Source: Micrasema longulum
Lineage: Eukaryota; Arthropoda; Insecta; Trichoptera; Brachycentridae
DNA length: 64,000 nt
Direction of reading: 5' to 3'
Assembly: GCA_022494885.1 (NCBI GenBank)
Contig: JAGVSM010002717.1
Coordinates: forward strand, 1 to 64,000
In this document: piece after piece, positions 22,201 through 34,188 of the stretch
How positions within the stretch are numbered: the first letter of the stretch is position 1
How the letters are laid out: each line of letters starts with the position of its first letter
The notes under the pieces: generated by a model
Seen by the model: the letters and a program-made list of their open reading frames with translations, nothing else
The model's database searches: none
Told to the model about the DNA's origin: nothing
Program-made: the position numbers and the translations under genes

Positions 22201-23959
22201 CTTATTGTAATGAATTAATTGGTGTAAAAGAAGAAAGAAGGGAAGACTGCTCACGGGTTACTCCGTATGGATCCGCCGGCAAAAGGATTTTTAAGTCCGA
22301 GTTAACAAAAAACTTTATCTTTTATTTTATTTTTATTTCATTTTTATTGTAATATTTTATTTGTTTTTTACGTGTGGAATGATGCAAAGTGGCTTATTTA
22401 AGGTACTCGTTTTTTCTTATTTTTTGACATTGTATTCAGTAATGTATAAAAAACTATAATTGGTTTATAATTTTGGTTTATTTGTATAATTTTTTTGGTT
22501 TAATGGCTATTGTCTTCATTTTATAAATTAAATAAAAATAAATAAATAAAATATCGCGAGCCATTTTTTTCCTCTTAATTGAACACAAACAAATAAGATG
22601 TCAAAAATGCTTACTTGCTTTTACTAGACATTCTATTTTGAAGGCTTGTATTTAAAAAAATAAAAATGTGTATGACTAATGTATCTTTGTAGAAAAACAA
22701 ATAAAAAAACCGTTTTTTTCTTTATATTGTAAAAATGCAATGAACCAATAAGTTTTGTAGATTTTATTATTGCAATCAATATTTTTCTCAAAGTCAAACA
22801 CCCCAAATATGGCACAAAGAAGTTGTTCGCCTAGAAATTAAATTATGCACAATAAACAAACACCCTTTAAAGCACAAATATTATGCAAACACAGGTGCTG
22901 GCTACAGCCCGCCTGACATAAAATCGTATTTTAAAACATACCAAAGGCATACAAAATCTTTCGAGCCCTTTGTGAATGATGTTTTGGGAATACTTTTCAA
23001 AGAAGAGTGTGAATAACATTGGAATTATCATAATTTGATTCATATTTCAATGCATATCGGATTTTTCAGTTAGGGTCGCACCTTTTGTGAAGCAATAGGG
23101 TAAAGTTTATATTAAATTTACGCCCCTCCAATATTACAACTCTCCCCAGACAGACAAGTTAAAAACCACTTAAGTGTATGTAAATAGGCAATATAACGTT
23201 TAATGGACGCGTAGCGTTGTTTGTGGTTCGCCATTTGCTTATTCCGGTCTTAACATTTTTATGAATTTAATTTACGATATTACAACGCAATAACAGACTG
23301 GAATGCTTAAAACCACGATTGTTTTACTTTAAAAATATCATTTTGTTTACAGTTTAAATAAATAAAACATACGCGGTAGAAGAGCATGTTTTTTTCTGCA
23401 AATCGTAGGATTTGATGAAATTATAGATCGTTTAGTACAAAGCAATGAGAAATTCGTGAAAAAAAAATTCTTGGTAATTTGTAATAATATTGTATATTGT
23501 CTATGTAAATTTCTTATAATTTATTGTAATGATGTATTAGCTATGATGTTTGACTTACGCACGGAAGACCCAGTTTCGGTATCCGGAAAGAATGATAAAA
23601 TTAAATCTGATTTTTCTCAAACGAGGGTATTTTGTGCTGTAATTCACAAGTGTAATTATATCTCTTCGCCTGTTGTCCAACAGAAAATTTGTTTTAAAAT
23701 CAACAATGTTTTAAAAAATGGATAACATTAAGCATGATTATTTTTTCAATTGTCAACAAAAGTGGTCAGTGTTTAACAAACATGAGTCCAGAGCTTACTT
23801 CTCCCACTCCTTGATTTTGCAGGTGTCTGTTACTCATATGCTAATTCTGAACTGCTTGATAAGTATAAACGATTGCAAAATGTTTGTATTATATCTTAAA
23901 TCTTTGCAAAATTGACTACAAAACCGAATACCGCACGCAATTTCAATGGTTCAGTATCA
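22201..23959. other. Gene-free interval
   Basis: About 1.7 kb without recognisable gene, RNA or repeat. Short frames at 23456-23915 have no identifiable product. Confidence 0.35.
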
Positions 23960-24590
23960 GCCATGGAAGAAACATTCACATTCTATCTTGTCTTCATAAT
24001 ATTTTAAACAATCCCACTTTGCCTGTTTATCTAAGACAGCTCTTCCAACCTCTATTTCAACATGGACTATCTCTTCGCTCTCCCGTCACAATAGATCTTT
24101 ACAGGTCGCAATAATGTCAAGAGCTTACATAGCACTGACTCCCACCACTAAGAATCTTTTCGCTCTAGTAACGAGAGAACCCTTTTAATACCCCTTTACC
24201 GCTCCAATTTTCTTGCCTCCTCTATCACAGTAGTTGTTACTCAAAAGTAAAATAATTCACTCACCAATAAACGCCCTGCCCTTTCTTTATTTTTACTTAA
24301 ATCAAAATTGAAATGTCACTATCTAAATATCTGAGTTCTCCCTTTCTTCTTCTTCTTCTTTTCGTCTCCTTTCCTCTCTATATAATATAGTGTAAATTGT
24401 TGATTAAATTTTCTGTATAAAATTATAAAATTCTGTATAATAACCTAGAATATGTCCATATAGTTCTTATTTTCTCAAACTGGACGGTTTAGGTAGGTAG
24501 GAAGAAATTGCCTTCAGCCAATACGCCCGCCCTTATGTGTATATACAATATACATGAATATAGGTGTTAAAAAAATAATAAATAAACCAT
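23960..24590 (+). pseudogene. LINE C-terminus and 3' UTR, J1-related
   Basis: The plus-strand frame reads HILSCLHNILNNPTLPVYLR, QLFQPLFQHGLSLRSPVTID and LYRSR, resembling the end of Jockey/CR1-like ORF2 (short hydrophobic run, LRS, then a basic end). The UTR contains GGAAGAAATTGCC...GCCAATACGCCCGCC at about 24500-24530, a diverged form of the 3' hairpin region of family J1 (40170-40205 and 49145-49190). It ends in AATAATAAATAAACC near 24575. Multiple stops; dead. Confidence 0.55.
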
Positions 24591-24592
24591 TT

Positions 24593-24775
24593 GCCGACTT
24601 TTCTATGTTTACCGGTTTTGAAACGTACCATTTTTTTCGTCTGAATACTAATTACGCCAACATGCTAATCCTACATGCTTGTTAGAGTAATTAGCAGCCT
24701 GACAAAGAGATGAGTTTGTCTCATAACTGGTAAGCATAAAAAAGTCGGTCTGTAGTTATAAACCAATATTGACTT
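24593..24775. mobile_element. Penelope-like termini as an inverted repeat
   Basis: Left: CCGACTTTTCTATGTTTACC and GGTTTTGAAAC at 24594-24624. Right: ACTGGTAAGCATAAAAAAGTCGG at 24725-24747, the reverse complement with changes. A second inverted pair (CTAATTAC/GTAATTAG) brackets the centre. The right arm has CCTGACAAAGAGATGAG then CTCATAACTGG, a decayed hammerhead-like core. Inserted directly after the LINE tail at 24590. Confidence 0.55.
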
Positions 24776-25494
24776 TTATTTATTGAAATGTTTTATTTCA
24801 TGTATATAAAAGTGCTAAATAAATAAATAAATAAAAACATTACAATATTTGAAATTGTCCAAATTTTTGTAGACAAAAAACTGGATTTCGGAAGTCATTA
24901 AAATTAACAAATTAAAACAGGGATGGATAATCTCCATCCCTGTTGTAATTTGTTAAATTAAAACATGTTCCAATTTTATTGAAAAATTCCAAAGGAAGAT
25001 CTTTTAGAGGATTAATTGGATTTATTATTTTGTTTTGTAAATATACATTAAAATGTATTTGGGTTTTTTATTAATAAATATCATGGATATCGGACGAGTG
25101 TCACTTTAAATGTCAATGTGTAAAAACTTATTGAATGTTTAAATAAATATATGAATTAGCCATCTTTATCGTCATCATATGCTCGATAGCTAAGGGTGGG
25201 CCTTGGCTGAGTCAAGTCTCCTACATTCTCTCGTCTGTTCGCTGCTTTTGATTTTCAGTTTGCCATCTGTAATGTGGATGCATCAGCGCTGACAGAATCC
25301 ACTCATCGCATTTTGGGCCTTCTTGGTTTTCTACATACCTGTGACGCAGCGAGTAGGTATGGGGCGTTTTATGGGGTTGACTTTGTCCAAAACATAAAAA
25401 GATAATTTTATGAAATGTGTTTATGTGTATTAATAGATCGATGGTTTTATGGAAATACACTGAACCTATTTCTATGGTTACGTAAAAACATTAT
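24776..25494. other. Gene-free interval
   Basis: Contains an AAATAAATAAATAAATAAAA low-complexity run near 24816 and an M1-related fragment near 24852-24905. No gene recognised. Confidence 0.35.
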
Positions 25495-25775
25495 GAAGTA
25501 AAGTTTTGTAAGTACCTATACAAGATAATGTTTAATCTTAAGACGAACGCAGTCTGACTTTTCTTCATACAAACGTATACTCGTAGTTTCTCTCTAGATA
25601 ATGGCACTAGAGCAGCAATTTTTTCACAAATTGTAGGCATTAACTTTTGGCGTATCCTTATTGTTCTGTTTATAAATTGTTTTTAATGGGAAATAGAACC
25701 ACCCAAAAACCCGTAAAAACGCTCAGTTTTATTTGCTGTCTTTGGGCGCACGGTACACAAATGTGATAACTATTT
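25495..25775 (-). repeat. Unclassified repeat R5, copy 3
   Basis: Reverse complement matches copies 1 and 2: GTACCGTGCGCCCAAAGACA, GGTTCTATTTCCCATTAAAA, GCTGCTCTAGTGCCATTATC and AGAGAGAAACTACGAGTATA. It is about as diverged from each as they are from each other. Confidence 0.5.
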
Positions 25776-25795
25776 TTGAAATAAAAATTCATTTT

Positions 25796-26062
25796 GACCT
25801 TGTAATAGTCAGCGCGTTTGCCTAACATGCAAGAGGTCTCGGGTTTAATCCCCGGCATGATTGATATGAAATATTTATTTTGAATGGCGTTTTTACACTA
25901 AAAATATATTTCGTGGTCCCTGGACTGGTACCTTATGCGTGAGACTGATCATCTCACCTTCATGTAGAAAAATTGATTTAAATACGCTGCGATTCGTGTG
26001 CCAACGCAGTGCTTTATGCACCATTAGGTGAGGAAAGGGAATGATGATGATGATGATGATTT
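25796..26062 (+). repeat. tRNA-derived SINE, family 3 (reference copy)
   Basis: Head: AATAGTCAGCGCGTTTGCCT, AACATGCAAGAGGTCTCGGG, box B GGGTTTAATCCCC. The anticodon arm and box B look closest to tRNA-Gly or tRNA-Val. Body landmarks: TTTTTACACTAAAAATATA, GTCCCTGGACTGGTACC, CCTTCATGTAGAAAAATTGA, GCTGCGATTCGTGTGCCAAC and TTATGCACCATTAGGTGAGG. It ends in an ATG/GAT trinucleotide tail at 26042-26061, which suggests mobilisation by an RTE-like LINE with microsatellite tails. Confidence 0.8.
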
Positions 26063-26559
26063 TTGAAAAACGCAAAACGTACCTATAAAAATATATTTCG
26101 ATACTCTGTGTAAACAAATTAACAAAACCGGTTCAGTTTTGAGGTGAAGAAAGCGGTACAGCGATAGGTCGATTTAAATTTCTACTCAAATCTAGAGAAA
26201 TTAAAGCATTGCCGGGTGAAGCTTGTCGTTTATAAATTGTATTTGAAAATATAAGAGATTGAAATCATTTTCATAAGAATATTAAATCCAAGGTATTTAA
26301 GGTAAGTGATCATAAGGTACACCAGTGGCAAATGGTGATTTTAATTACAGGTGAGCTATAAAAAAATATATATTTGTACCTACATAGAAGGTTCTTAATA
26401 TAATGTAAGTAATAAATACCATAAATTGATATTTTTCTGTGGTTCTATATGATACAACATCTCTTATCTATGAAATCAACTCAAACGACGTAATTTTGTG
26501 ATATATTATATCATACAGATATTCATTCAAAAAATAAACCAAAAATAGCACTATGAATT

Positions 26560-26745
26560 AAGTCAATTTTAGGCATTCAATTAAAATGTCAACTGGTCAA
26601 ATTGTTCCACAAATTAATAGTGCTAAAAACGGCCGCGTCGAGCGCCATATGTTCTGTAATATGATGCATGAAAGTAATTATGGTCTTATGTCAAAAGTAC
26701 CACCTCAAAGAAAAATAGCCCTTAAGAAATAATGTTTGAAATACT
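26560..26745 (-). pseudogene. Possible LINE C-terminal remnant
   Basis: Minus-strand pieces YFHASYYRTYGARRGRF and, after a frame shift, TINLWNNLTS resemble the TRxxxFxxxxxxLWNNLP end of LINE ORF2 proteins. Very short and broken. Confidence 0.3.
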
Positions 26746-29700
26746 GTTTTCCAAATCAAGAATCTTCAAATAATTTGTGCAAGTTTAATCTAGGAGAAAA
26801 AACCCGCACTGTGGTAAAGACATTAAAAATAAAGTAAACTTATTGGTTTTTAAATTATAAATAAAGTAAAAATATAGTAAAATAAACTGGAATAAACGGA
26901 TTGTTTCTTGGCTCACCGAAGGCGCTGGGCGCGCTTTATTAATATTTATATTTATATTTGAATAAAAATACAAACGGTGAAAATTATTGAAAATAAATAT
27001 TAATAATTTATTTGTTTTTCTGTAAATAAAGTTACAGTAAAACATTATTATGGTTAGTCAAATATAATGGCAAGCTGCGCATATTCGCTTCTATACACTG
27101 TTTGCCCCTGAGGTACCCACATTTTTCTTTCGTTTCGTCTTAAGTTAAAATTTAGCTTAAGTTTTGTCTACATTTAAAAAAAGAATCAGTCTTGTGAATT
27201 ACGTGTAGAGTAATCATAATCATAATCAACTAGACAAAAACAAGAAGCTACCCCAGTATATTATCAAGTTTTCTATTTTTCAGATATTTCTAAAAAAACA
27301 TTTAATTTTTTTTTATTATAGTTATAATTCAGTGCTTGTTCTGAAATATTCAGACTTACTCAAAATAATATTGAAATCAATAAATTTTGAAATACCCAAA
27401 TAACAATAAAGTATAGGTACTAGTGATACCAACAACTCCAAAAAAAATATCTTCAACATGCTTTGTCATTATTCTACTTCTATTTTGAGTACCGCTAATG
27501 ATGACGTAGAAAATTATTCTTTCGAAATTTTTTATTGTTTTGTTAACAAAGTTATTTCGTGAATAATATTGAAAACACGTTCAATGAATTCAATTTTTGA
27601 ATTTACCTGCACTGTATATTTTATTATAAATTACTTTATTAAGTTTGAGGGTTTTATTGCTTCTAAATTATTCATTTAACCATATGGATAATCAAAACTT
27701 GCTTAACAAATAAAAACTTTGAATATAATACGTTAACATGCATACGTATATACGTATTCTATTTTAATTGTTATTTTCTGAAATACTTTTATGCAGGGAT
27801 ATAAATGTAAAGATGTCAAGGGTAAGTCACTTTTATGTGTTTTGTATGCATCTTTAAATAAACAACAGGTTTTTAGGGCATTTTATTTAATAAATGTAAA
27901 CTTAAGTTGTATCAAACGAAGTAAATTAGAATTTGAAAATCTGAATATTTAAACAATAATTTAAATTTTCGTTTTCTCAAACAAAAAACAACGAAACAGT
28001 TTACAAAAAATACGTTCATTTGATAATTTACTTTCTGTTGAAATATGTATATTTCTTTGCTTATTCATTTCCCAGAGATTCGCGAAATCCTGAAAAGCTG
28101 GAATCTCCCAGTCTTTTGGTTGAAATCATGAAGTTTTTAATTAATCCCTTCAAATACTTGGATTTTACGCCTCGCCAATATTCATTTTTTAATCCTTTTG
28201 ATCTTTCATTAAGCGTATTTATTCAAAAGACCTGAAACTTTGAGATTTATTAATATTAAATTAAACAAACTTCTTCGAAAGTCTCGGGTTATATAATAGT
28301 TCTAAAATGTCATAAAATTTTACAACTTTCGAGATATTTTTTGTTCTTACTTTTCTTTATAGTAAAATAAAAACATTTTTCCTTTAAGTATCAAAATTAA
28401 ATTTTAATCAAAATCAAAAAAAAATTTAAAAAAAAAAAACATAACTAGGGTATTGATTTTTTAAACACTTATTTTCGTCTAGTTTTTTTCTCTTTTTCTC
28501 ATTGAATAAATAAATGAAATTTAAATATATTAAAAAAATATATAGTTTATTTCTTTTTCTATTATCGATTTTAAGTACAATGTTTTTTTTCTTAATCAAT
28601 CATTATTTGCATTTTTAGTTAAATAGTTTATTTAAATTATTATTTTAAATAAGCACGGAAATTGTTTTATTATTTTTTTAATGTGACGTGGGATAAATTG
28701 TGTGTAAATTTTAAAATACACATATTTCGAATAAAGGGCTCGTATTACGTTACCATCCCATACTTGTATTCAAAGTTTGTTAAAAGTGCATTCGGCAGGC
28801 ATGATGTGTGACGTTGAAGTGGCGTGACAACTGTGAATCGTATTGTATTGTCTCGTTTTTAAACTAAAAAAATATGAAAAATTAAAACTTGTTTTTATAC
28901 ATAGATAGTTATGAGTATACTCGTATCATTGAAATCGTAAAAATCCCTACAGATGTTTCGTGCATTTTAATTATTATTACCAATTTTAGAAAATCCTGTA
29001 TTGATATGATGTAATGAAAATATCATAATTAATGAATTGAAGTCGAAATGGGAATTATCAAGTTTTATTCCATAAACATATAATGAAGACAATAAATTCG
29101 TTCTATTTAGTATTGTTTAGTATCGTTATTAATGTTAGGTTTAACATAACACATAAATTGTAATAGAATTGGAACAATTTCAATGGTAAAATACAGACAT
29201 TACCTATTTTTAGTAAATTAAATGAATAAACGAATAGATAAATGGAAGAATGAACAAATTATTAAATTTTCATCAATCTCATACTCATGCAAGGAAATTC
29301 TTCAAAAATTAAACAACGGTCAGAAGGTGTGCTCAAAATGTAAAAGTTCGAAATATCTTCCCAAGGCAAATTTAATCCCTAGCTTAAAACCATTTTATTT
29401 CATATCATCGAGCATTTAGGTTGGATCTTGACCACTGAGGTCCAAAGTCTGGGTCGCGGGGTTCCTAGATCCCAAGCATTAGTCTAAGGATTACCCTTCC
29501 CTAAACAAACTTAGACCCAACGAACCCTAGGAAGTATAGAGATTATACCCCGTATGGAATGAGGAGTAGGGCTAAGTTATTTTTCCGAACGTCCTTCTTG
29601 CGTTAATCGCGGTCTGAAGCTTTATTCTTATTTATGCCATACCTTATTTGTTTTGACAATAGATTACGTTAATGCTAATTAGATATAAGACTTTGTTGTG

Positions 29701-29884
29701 TGTAGACTAATTGAGTAGCCTTAAAGAGCAGATTTATCATAAACAGAACACACCAAAGTGTTAAATCCACGGATTCAATCAATGCGATTATTGTATTTTT
29801 ATAAAATTTACTGTGTTTTTTATTAGCTTAGATAAAAATGAAAACAGTCGTTACTAAACGTGTGAGAAGAACAAAAAGTAATTT
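26746..29884. other. Long repeat-poor, gene-free interval
   Basis: About 3.1 kb with no recognised family. Short frames (28020-28235, 29222-29419) have no identifiable product. A less AT-rich patch lies at 29410-29560. This is the longest unexplained stretch in the window. Confidence 0.4.
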
Positions 29885-29955
29885 GTATGGCAAAGTATGA
29901 ATCGCGGACCTCCTAAAATAGATAATGACCCTACCATGGGACCACAAGCCATCTC
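29885..29955 (-). repeat. SINE family 2, decayed head
   Basis: GAATCGCGGACCTCC...CCATGGGACCACAAGCC mirrors the head of family 2 (ACCACGGACCTTTG...CCACGGGACCACAA at 44578-44630). Confidence 0.4.
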
Positions 29956-30234
29956 ATTAGTTATTGGACTTAACAGTCTAGTTTAAAAAGCAAGTTTTAA
30001 AAATTTACATCATTATTTTTTTCAACATTTATTGGTTTTTATTACTAAAATACAAAATACTCTTTAAAAAAATTATGTTAACCATTTGATTATTTTCAAA
30101 TTGCAAAAGTATTAACAAATTATTCATTATGACATAATGATTCTTCTTTGTTGTAAAAACACCAATGGGTTATAAAAAAACCTAAATTACTAATAACTAG
30201 TTAACTTCAATATTATTATCCCCTCAATTATAAC

Positions 30235-30690
30235 ATATGGTAAAATGCCGTGGCGACATTCTACTAAAACTTATATTAAAATGATCCAGGGTCTACAATA
30301 CTCTATGTTTAAGAGAATTGTACCTGCAGAGATTTACGAACAAAGAAGTGATAATGTTCTCCTGTACAAAACACTTAAAACTCTGTCTGTTCGAGGATCA
30401 CTGTAGTTTTGCATCATTTAAGAAGAATTTAGTAATACTTTCAAAATTCCTCTCAAACATAACCACAATACACGCTTCACGTATTATGATGGTTTGGTAG
30501 TACCAAAAGTATGCAATAAGTATGGTAATAGAACTCTCAAATATTTTGTACAAAGCAGTTTTAATTTATTGCCGAAAGAACTTTAATTTAAAACACAATG
30601 TTACAAGAGCAAAATAAGAAAGTGGCTAATCGATCAATTTTTATTTATGAATAGTAGCTTATGTGTAAATATTAAAATTTTTCACATATT
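30235..30690 (+). pseudogene. LINE RT C-terminal remnant
   Basis: Plus-strand pieces in changing frames: TYIKMIQGLQYSMFKRIV, EIYEQRSDNVLLYKTLKTLS, LKHNHNTRFTYYDGLVVPK and CNKYGNRTLKYFVQSSFNLL. The phrase NTRxxxxxxLxxPK followed by YGNRTLKYxxxxxFNxLP is characteristic of the end of LINE ORF2. At least two frameshifts and stops; no palm motifs. Confidence 0.6.
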
Positions 30691-30934
30691 TTCTTGTATT
30701 AAAAAAATAAAAAATAATAATGAATAATTATTATTTGTATATACTAACATGTATATTCTGATCTCTCCGACTGTTAATTATACATGTTAATTCATTACAT
30801 TTATAAACGAAAATAATATTACATAAGACAGTATAAATATTAATTTCCACCAACAAGCTACGGAAAGTGGCTTCGTGGGATTTTAGTTTTAGTAAAAATA
30901 TGAAAATTGAAATTTTTAAACTGTCAGAATGTAT

Positions 30935-31200
30935 TTTTTTTTTATTTTTTTTTTTAGAGTCTTTATTCAATAAAATATACATATTATTACATTATAATAC
31001 ATTATAAAGAAAACAAAGTATTAAGATATATTTTGTCCCGATAAACTATTCAATAATAGTTTGTCATCGGGTGCTCAGACATTAGTTTTAATTAATAATC
31101 AAATAAGAAGAGTACAGACATAATACTGTATACGTATAAAATAATAAACATAAAAATAGTTTAAAGATATAAGTATAATAATGAAAAAAATATTATTAAA
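30935..31200 (-). repeat. Candidate LINE 3' UTR with strong hairpin
   Basis: The T-rich left edge (30935-30956) would be a minus-strand A-tail. At 31037-31071 lies a 14-bp stem: CCCGAT AAACTATT, loop CAAT, AATAGTTT, a 3-base bulge, ATCGGG. No coding sequence was recognised upstream on the minus strand, so the LINE assignment is an inference from layout. Confidence 0.35.
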
Positions 31201-31869
31201 AAAAATAGTTTTGACCTCTTAAACATTCTTTTGTATTTTGAAAAGCGCTGAAATATTTTGAACATTTTTAAAATTGGTTAAAGTAATTTTTCTACAACAT
31301 CTATTGTTGATTGCAATCAATTAATTAGAGAGGACGTTGTTCTAAGCTCCATTCAACCACAACAGTGGGCAAAAGGCATCCGTAATAGCACAAATTCGAT
31401 ACAATGGTGTAGAATTAGTTAACACCCTCTTTAGTCAATGGAGCTTCAGAAGTTGGTTTCTAATTTTAGAGCAATTACCGATTGTAAAACGTAAGTACTT
31501 CCATTAAGGTAATTGGTTTTAAGACAATTAATCCATTTAACAGATAAGCCCAGATTTGAGTGATCAATAATGCGGTTAACCTCTAAACGTAAACCATAAC
31601 ACCAGGTAATACGGTGATTATTGTTGATGTAGATTTCTGGTTATGTGTTTAAAATATAATTTGTATTCAAGATACAAAATACAAGACATAACTATTGAAC
31701 TTCTTTCACAACTTGCCTCATGAAATAAATGTCAAAAAATACACAATGTTTTTGATTATTTATTGGTATAATTAGTTTAGTTTGAAATATATATCTACCA
31801 ACCATCTTGTTTTTAAATTTTTTTATTTTTTTATTGAATTTTTTTTTTTTTACAAAATACATTTTTGAA
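31201..31869. other. Gene-free interval
   Basis: A minus-strand frame of about 70 codons at roughly 31410-31620 has no recognisable product. Confidence 0.3.
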
Positions 31870-31975
31870 ATACAAAATAGGTAAATATACAGAACATCTT
31901 ATATATAACGTTTCTACCTCTCTAATAAAGTAGATACTTGCGTTTAGAGAGGGAGTTCGTTTCACATTTTTTTTT
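31870..31975 (-). repeat. Small hairpin-bearing repeat, copy 2
   Basis: Inverted copy of 21495-21600: AACGTTTCTACCTCTCTAAT...TTTAGAGAGGGAGTTCG. The stem pairing is conserved although the loop differs, which suggests the hairpin is part of the original unit. Confidence 0.5.
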
Positions 31976-32019
31976 TTATAAACAAAGTAAATTAAAACAA
32001 AGTAAATTAAAATTAACAA

Positions 32020-32770
32020 TAAAAAAGGTAAATTAAAAATAAAAAATAAACATTCTTTGGTATGGAGTCTAGGAAGGGGTGAGTCTTAAATGTTTTTTAA
32101 TTTTAGTTTTAAAAGTTTAATAATTTTTTATGGATTTTAAGTTTTCCGGAAGTTTATTAAAGTTTTTTTTACCTATGTACGTATAATGGTTTAACGCTGC
32201 TGTTGTTTTACATCTGTGCAAAATTAAATTATTAGAAAATCTAGAGTTACTTGAATTTTGCACTTCAATTGTTTTTTTCTTTAAAAGTTTGTAAGATAGA
32301 GGCTTTATTAAAAATTTCTTCAATTGTTGGTATATTAAGTTCTTCGAATACTAGTTTTGATGGGTAAGTTCTGGGCTTTTTAAGAATTATTTTTGCAATC
32401 TTTTTTTGAATAATAGAGAGTGATTTTAAGTTTATCCTATAAGCTCCTCCCCAGCCTATAATTCCATACTGCAGAATTGACTGTATTAAAGCATAAAAGA
32501 CTGTTTTTATAAGTTTTAGAGATAAGATATTTCTTAGTCTAATGAATACATAAATAAGTTTCCTAATTCTTTTTACCATAGTGGCTATTTGTACTTTTCA
32601 CTTCAAATTACTATCAATTATAATGCCTAGGTACTTAATATTATTCGCTTTTTTAATTGTCGAGCATAATTGGGGGCAAGAATGATTAATATTGTCATTT
32701 TAATTATGGATCGTGATATTGAAATTTACTGGGAGGTCAAAAATCTTAATCAATTGTTTGTTTTAAGCAT
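32020..32770 (-). pseudogene. LINE RT thumb, C-terminus and 3' UTR (J6)
   Basis: Minus-strand translation: IKYLGIIIDSNLK, a stop, then 104 codons at 32265-32579 including RLRNILSLKLIKTVFYALIQ, SILQYGIIGWGGAYRINLKS and IIQKKIAKIILKK, then 32117-32323 including HRCKTTAALNHYTYIGKKNF and NKLPENLKSIK. This is the standard order of a Jockey-clade ORF2 from just after the YxDD palm to the C-terminus. Palm motifs are absent and stops interrupt the frame. Confidence 0.75.
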
Positions 32771-32920
32771 AATATTTATTATTTAATTCAAAAATGTTTT
32801 TTTGAACATTTTTTTACAGTATTTGATGTAAATGTCTTTCTTTTCTCTTGGATACCAATTCAAATTTTTTTTTTATTTTTCAGTCTTATCACCATGTATC
32901 TAATACTTTTTAATATTTTG

Positions 32921-33243
32921 ATTAGGCTGAGTTAAGCATTATCGACAAAATTAAGAAAGGTCTTTTGCGATGGTTCGGTCATGTGGAGCGAATGAATGAT
33001 GAAAGAACGGCTAAAAAGATTTATGATACGAATGTGTCTGGTTGTAGAAGTCGAGGAAGGCCGAGAAAGACATGGCATGATCAAGTACAACAAATTCTTG
33101 AAAGTGGTCATGTGAAAAGTCGGAATAATCGACGTGCGTGCATGAGAAGATGTATGAATGTGAAGGAAGCAAAGGAAGTGTACCAGGACAGAGTGGTGTG
33201 GCGTTCTATCCTCTCTGCCTACCCCTCTGGGGAAATGGCGTGA
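32921..33243 (+). pseudogene. RTE-like retrotransposon C-terminus (uninterrupted)
   Basis: The plus-strand frame IIDKIKKGLLRWFGHVERMN, DERTAKKIYDTNVSGCRSR, GRPRKTWHDQVQQILESGHV, RSILSAYPSGEMA then TGA has no internal stop, although only about 105 codons of the element remain. Same family as 17727-19412 and 1790-2090. It keeps a short VYQDRVVW segment that the 17.7-kb copy lacks (its residues there read SVCRSIL), so the two descend from different sub-lineages or one is internally deleted. Confidence 0.85.
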
Positions 33244-33265
33244 TGGTTAGTTAGTTAGTTAGTTG
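33244..33265 (+). repeat. (TTAG)n tail of the RTE-like copy
   Basis: TGGTTAGTTAGTTAGTTAG follows the stop. The tail unit differs from the GTT unit at 17703-17726. Confidence 0.8.
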
Positions 33266-33429
33266 ATTAGGCTTAAGCTAAAATCCCACACCGAGTTCAA
33301 GAGTTTATTTCTTTTTTGGTGAAGTATTTTGTTTTGTTTTTTATTTATACCTAAATACGTATTATTTATGTTAAAATTTGTATCCGTCTATATAACATTA
33401 ATAAAGAAAACAATACTGCCGTTCCAAGA

Positions 33430-34090
33430 ATCTCTTGATTCTATTGAAGAATTTTGAAATACTTGGATTTTCTAACTCCTTGCTAAATTTATTTACAAGT
33501 TATTTGTGTGATAGGCAGCAGTTTGTGTCATACGGCAGATACAAATCAGATAATTTTTCAACTTGGTCTGGAGTACCACAGGGCTTAAATTTAGGGCCGC
33601 TACTTTTTTGCTTTTTCAAAAAATGATAATAGTAAATGATAATAGTAAATGCATAAAATTTTCCGATTTTTGCTTTTTGCTGATGGTTTTAAATTATATT
33701 CTTATTTTCTTTCCGTTACCGACTGTGCAATGATGAAACATGATATTAAGGAAATTCTTATATGGAGCAAGGTTAATAAACTAGATTTTAATATTTGCAA
33801 GTGCTTGGTGATGTGTTTTGCTAGAAATTATCATACTTTGTATTATAACTATATGGTGGCTTATGTTTCTTTGAAGCATAACTTGGAAACCAAGGACCTG
33901 GGAGTGACCATTGATACCTCATTAACGTTTCACATTGTCAATGTAAGTAAGTCAGCTTCCAAGATGTTGGGATTTGTTAAACATATTTTTTTACACTTTG
34001 CAGAATTGTATACGATCAAACTTTTGTGTACAACTTTAGTGCGTAAAGTAGTGCTGCAATGGTGTGGGAGGCTGAAGAAAAAATGTATGT
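33430..34090 (+). pseudogene. Jockey-like reverse transcriptase fragment
   Basis: Reads ILGFSNSLLNLFTSYLCDRQ, SGVPQGLNLGPLLF (motif B), then RFLLFADGFKLYSY (motif C, with FADD changed to FADG, which removes a catalytic Asp), WSKVNKLDFNICKCLVM, TKDLGVTIDTSLTF and SASKMLGFVKHIF. A tandem 13-base duplication (ATGATAATAGTAA at 33622-33647) breaks the frame between motifs B and C. Both ends are truncated: no endonuclease, no C-terminus, no tail. Non-functional. Confidence 0.85.
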
Positions 34091-34127
34091 CATATGATAA
34101 AGTGGATAAATAAAATAAAATGATTTA

Positions 34128-34188
34128 AAGAAAGTGTCGGAAATCGAACCCGACACCTCTTGCATGGAAGGCAAACGCGCGAATATGC
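34128..34188 (-). repeat. SINE family 3, head fragment
   Basis: GTGTCGGAAATCGAACCCGA then ACCTCTTGCATGG and GGCAAACGCGC, the reverse complement of the family 3 head. Body absent. Confidence 0.6.

Noticed and set aside
25796..25862. tRNA gene (Gly/Val-like)
   Set aside because: One of about ten copies of a SINE head with shared body; the acceptor stem is not complementary.
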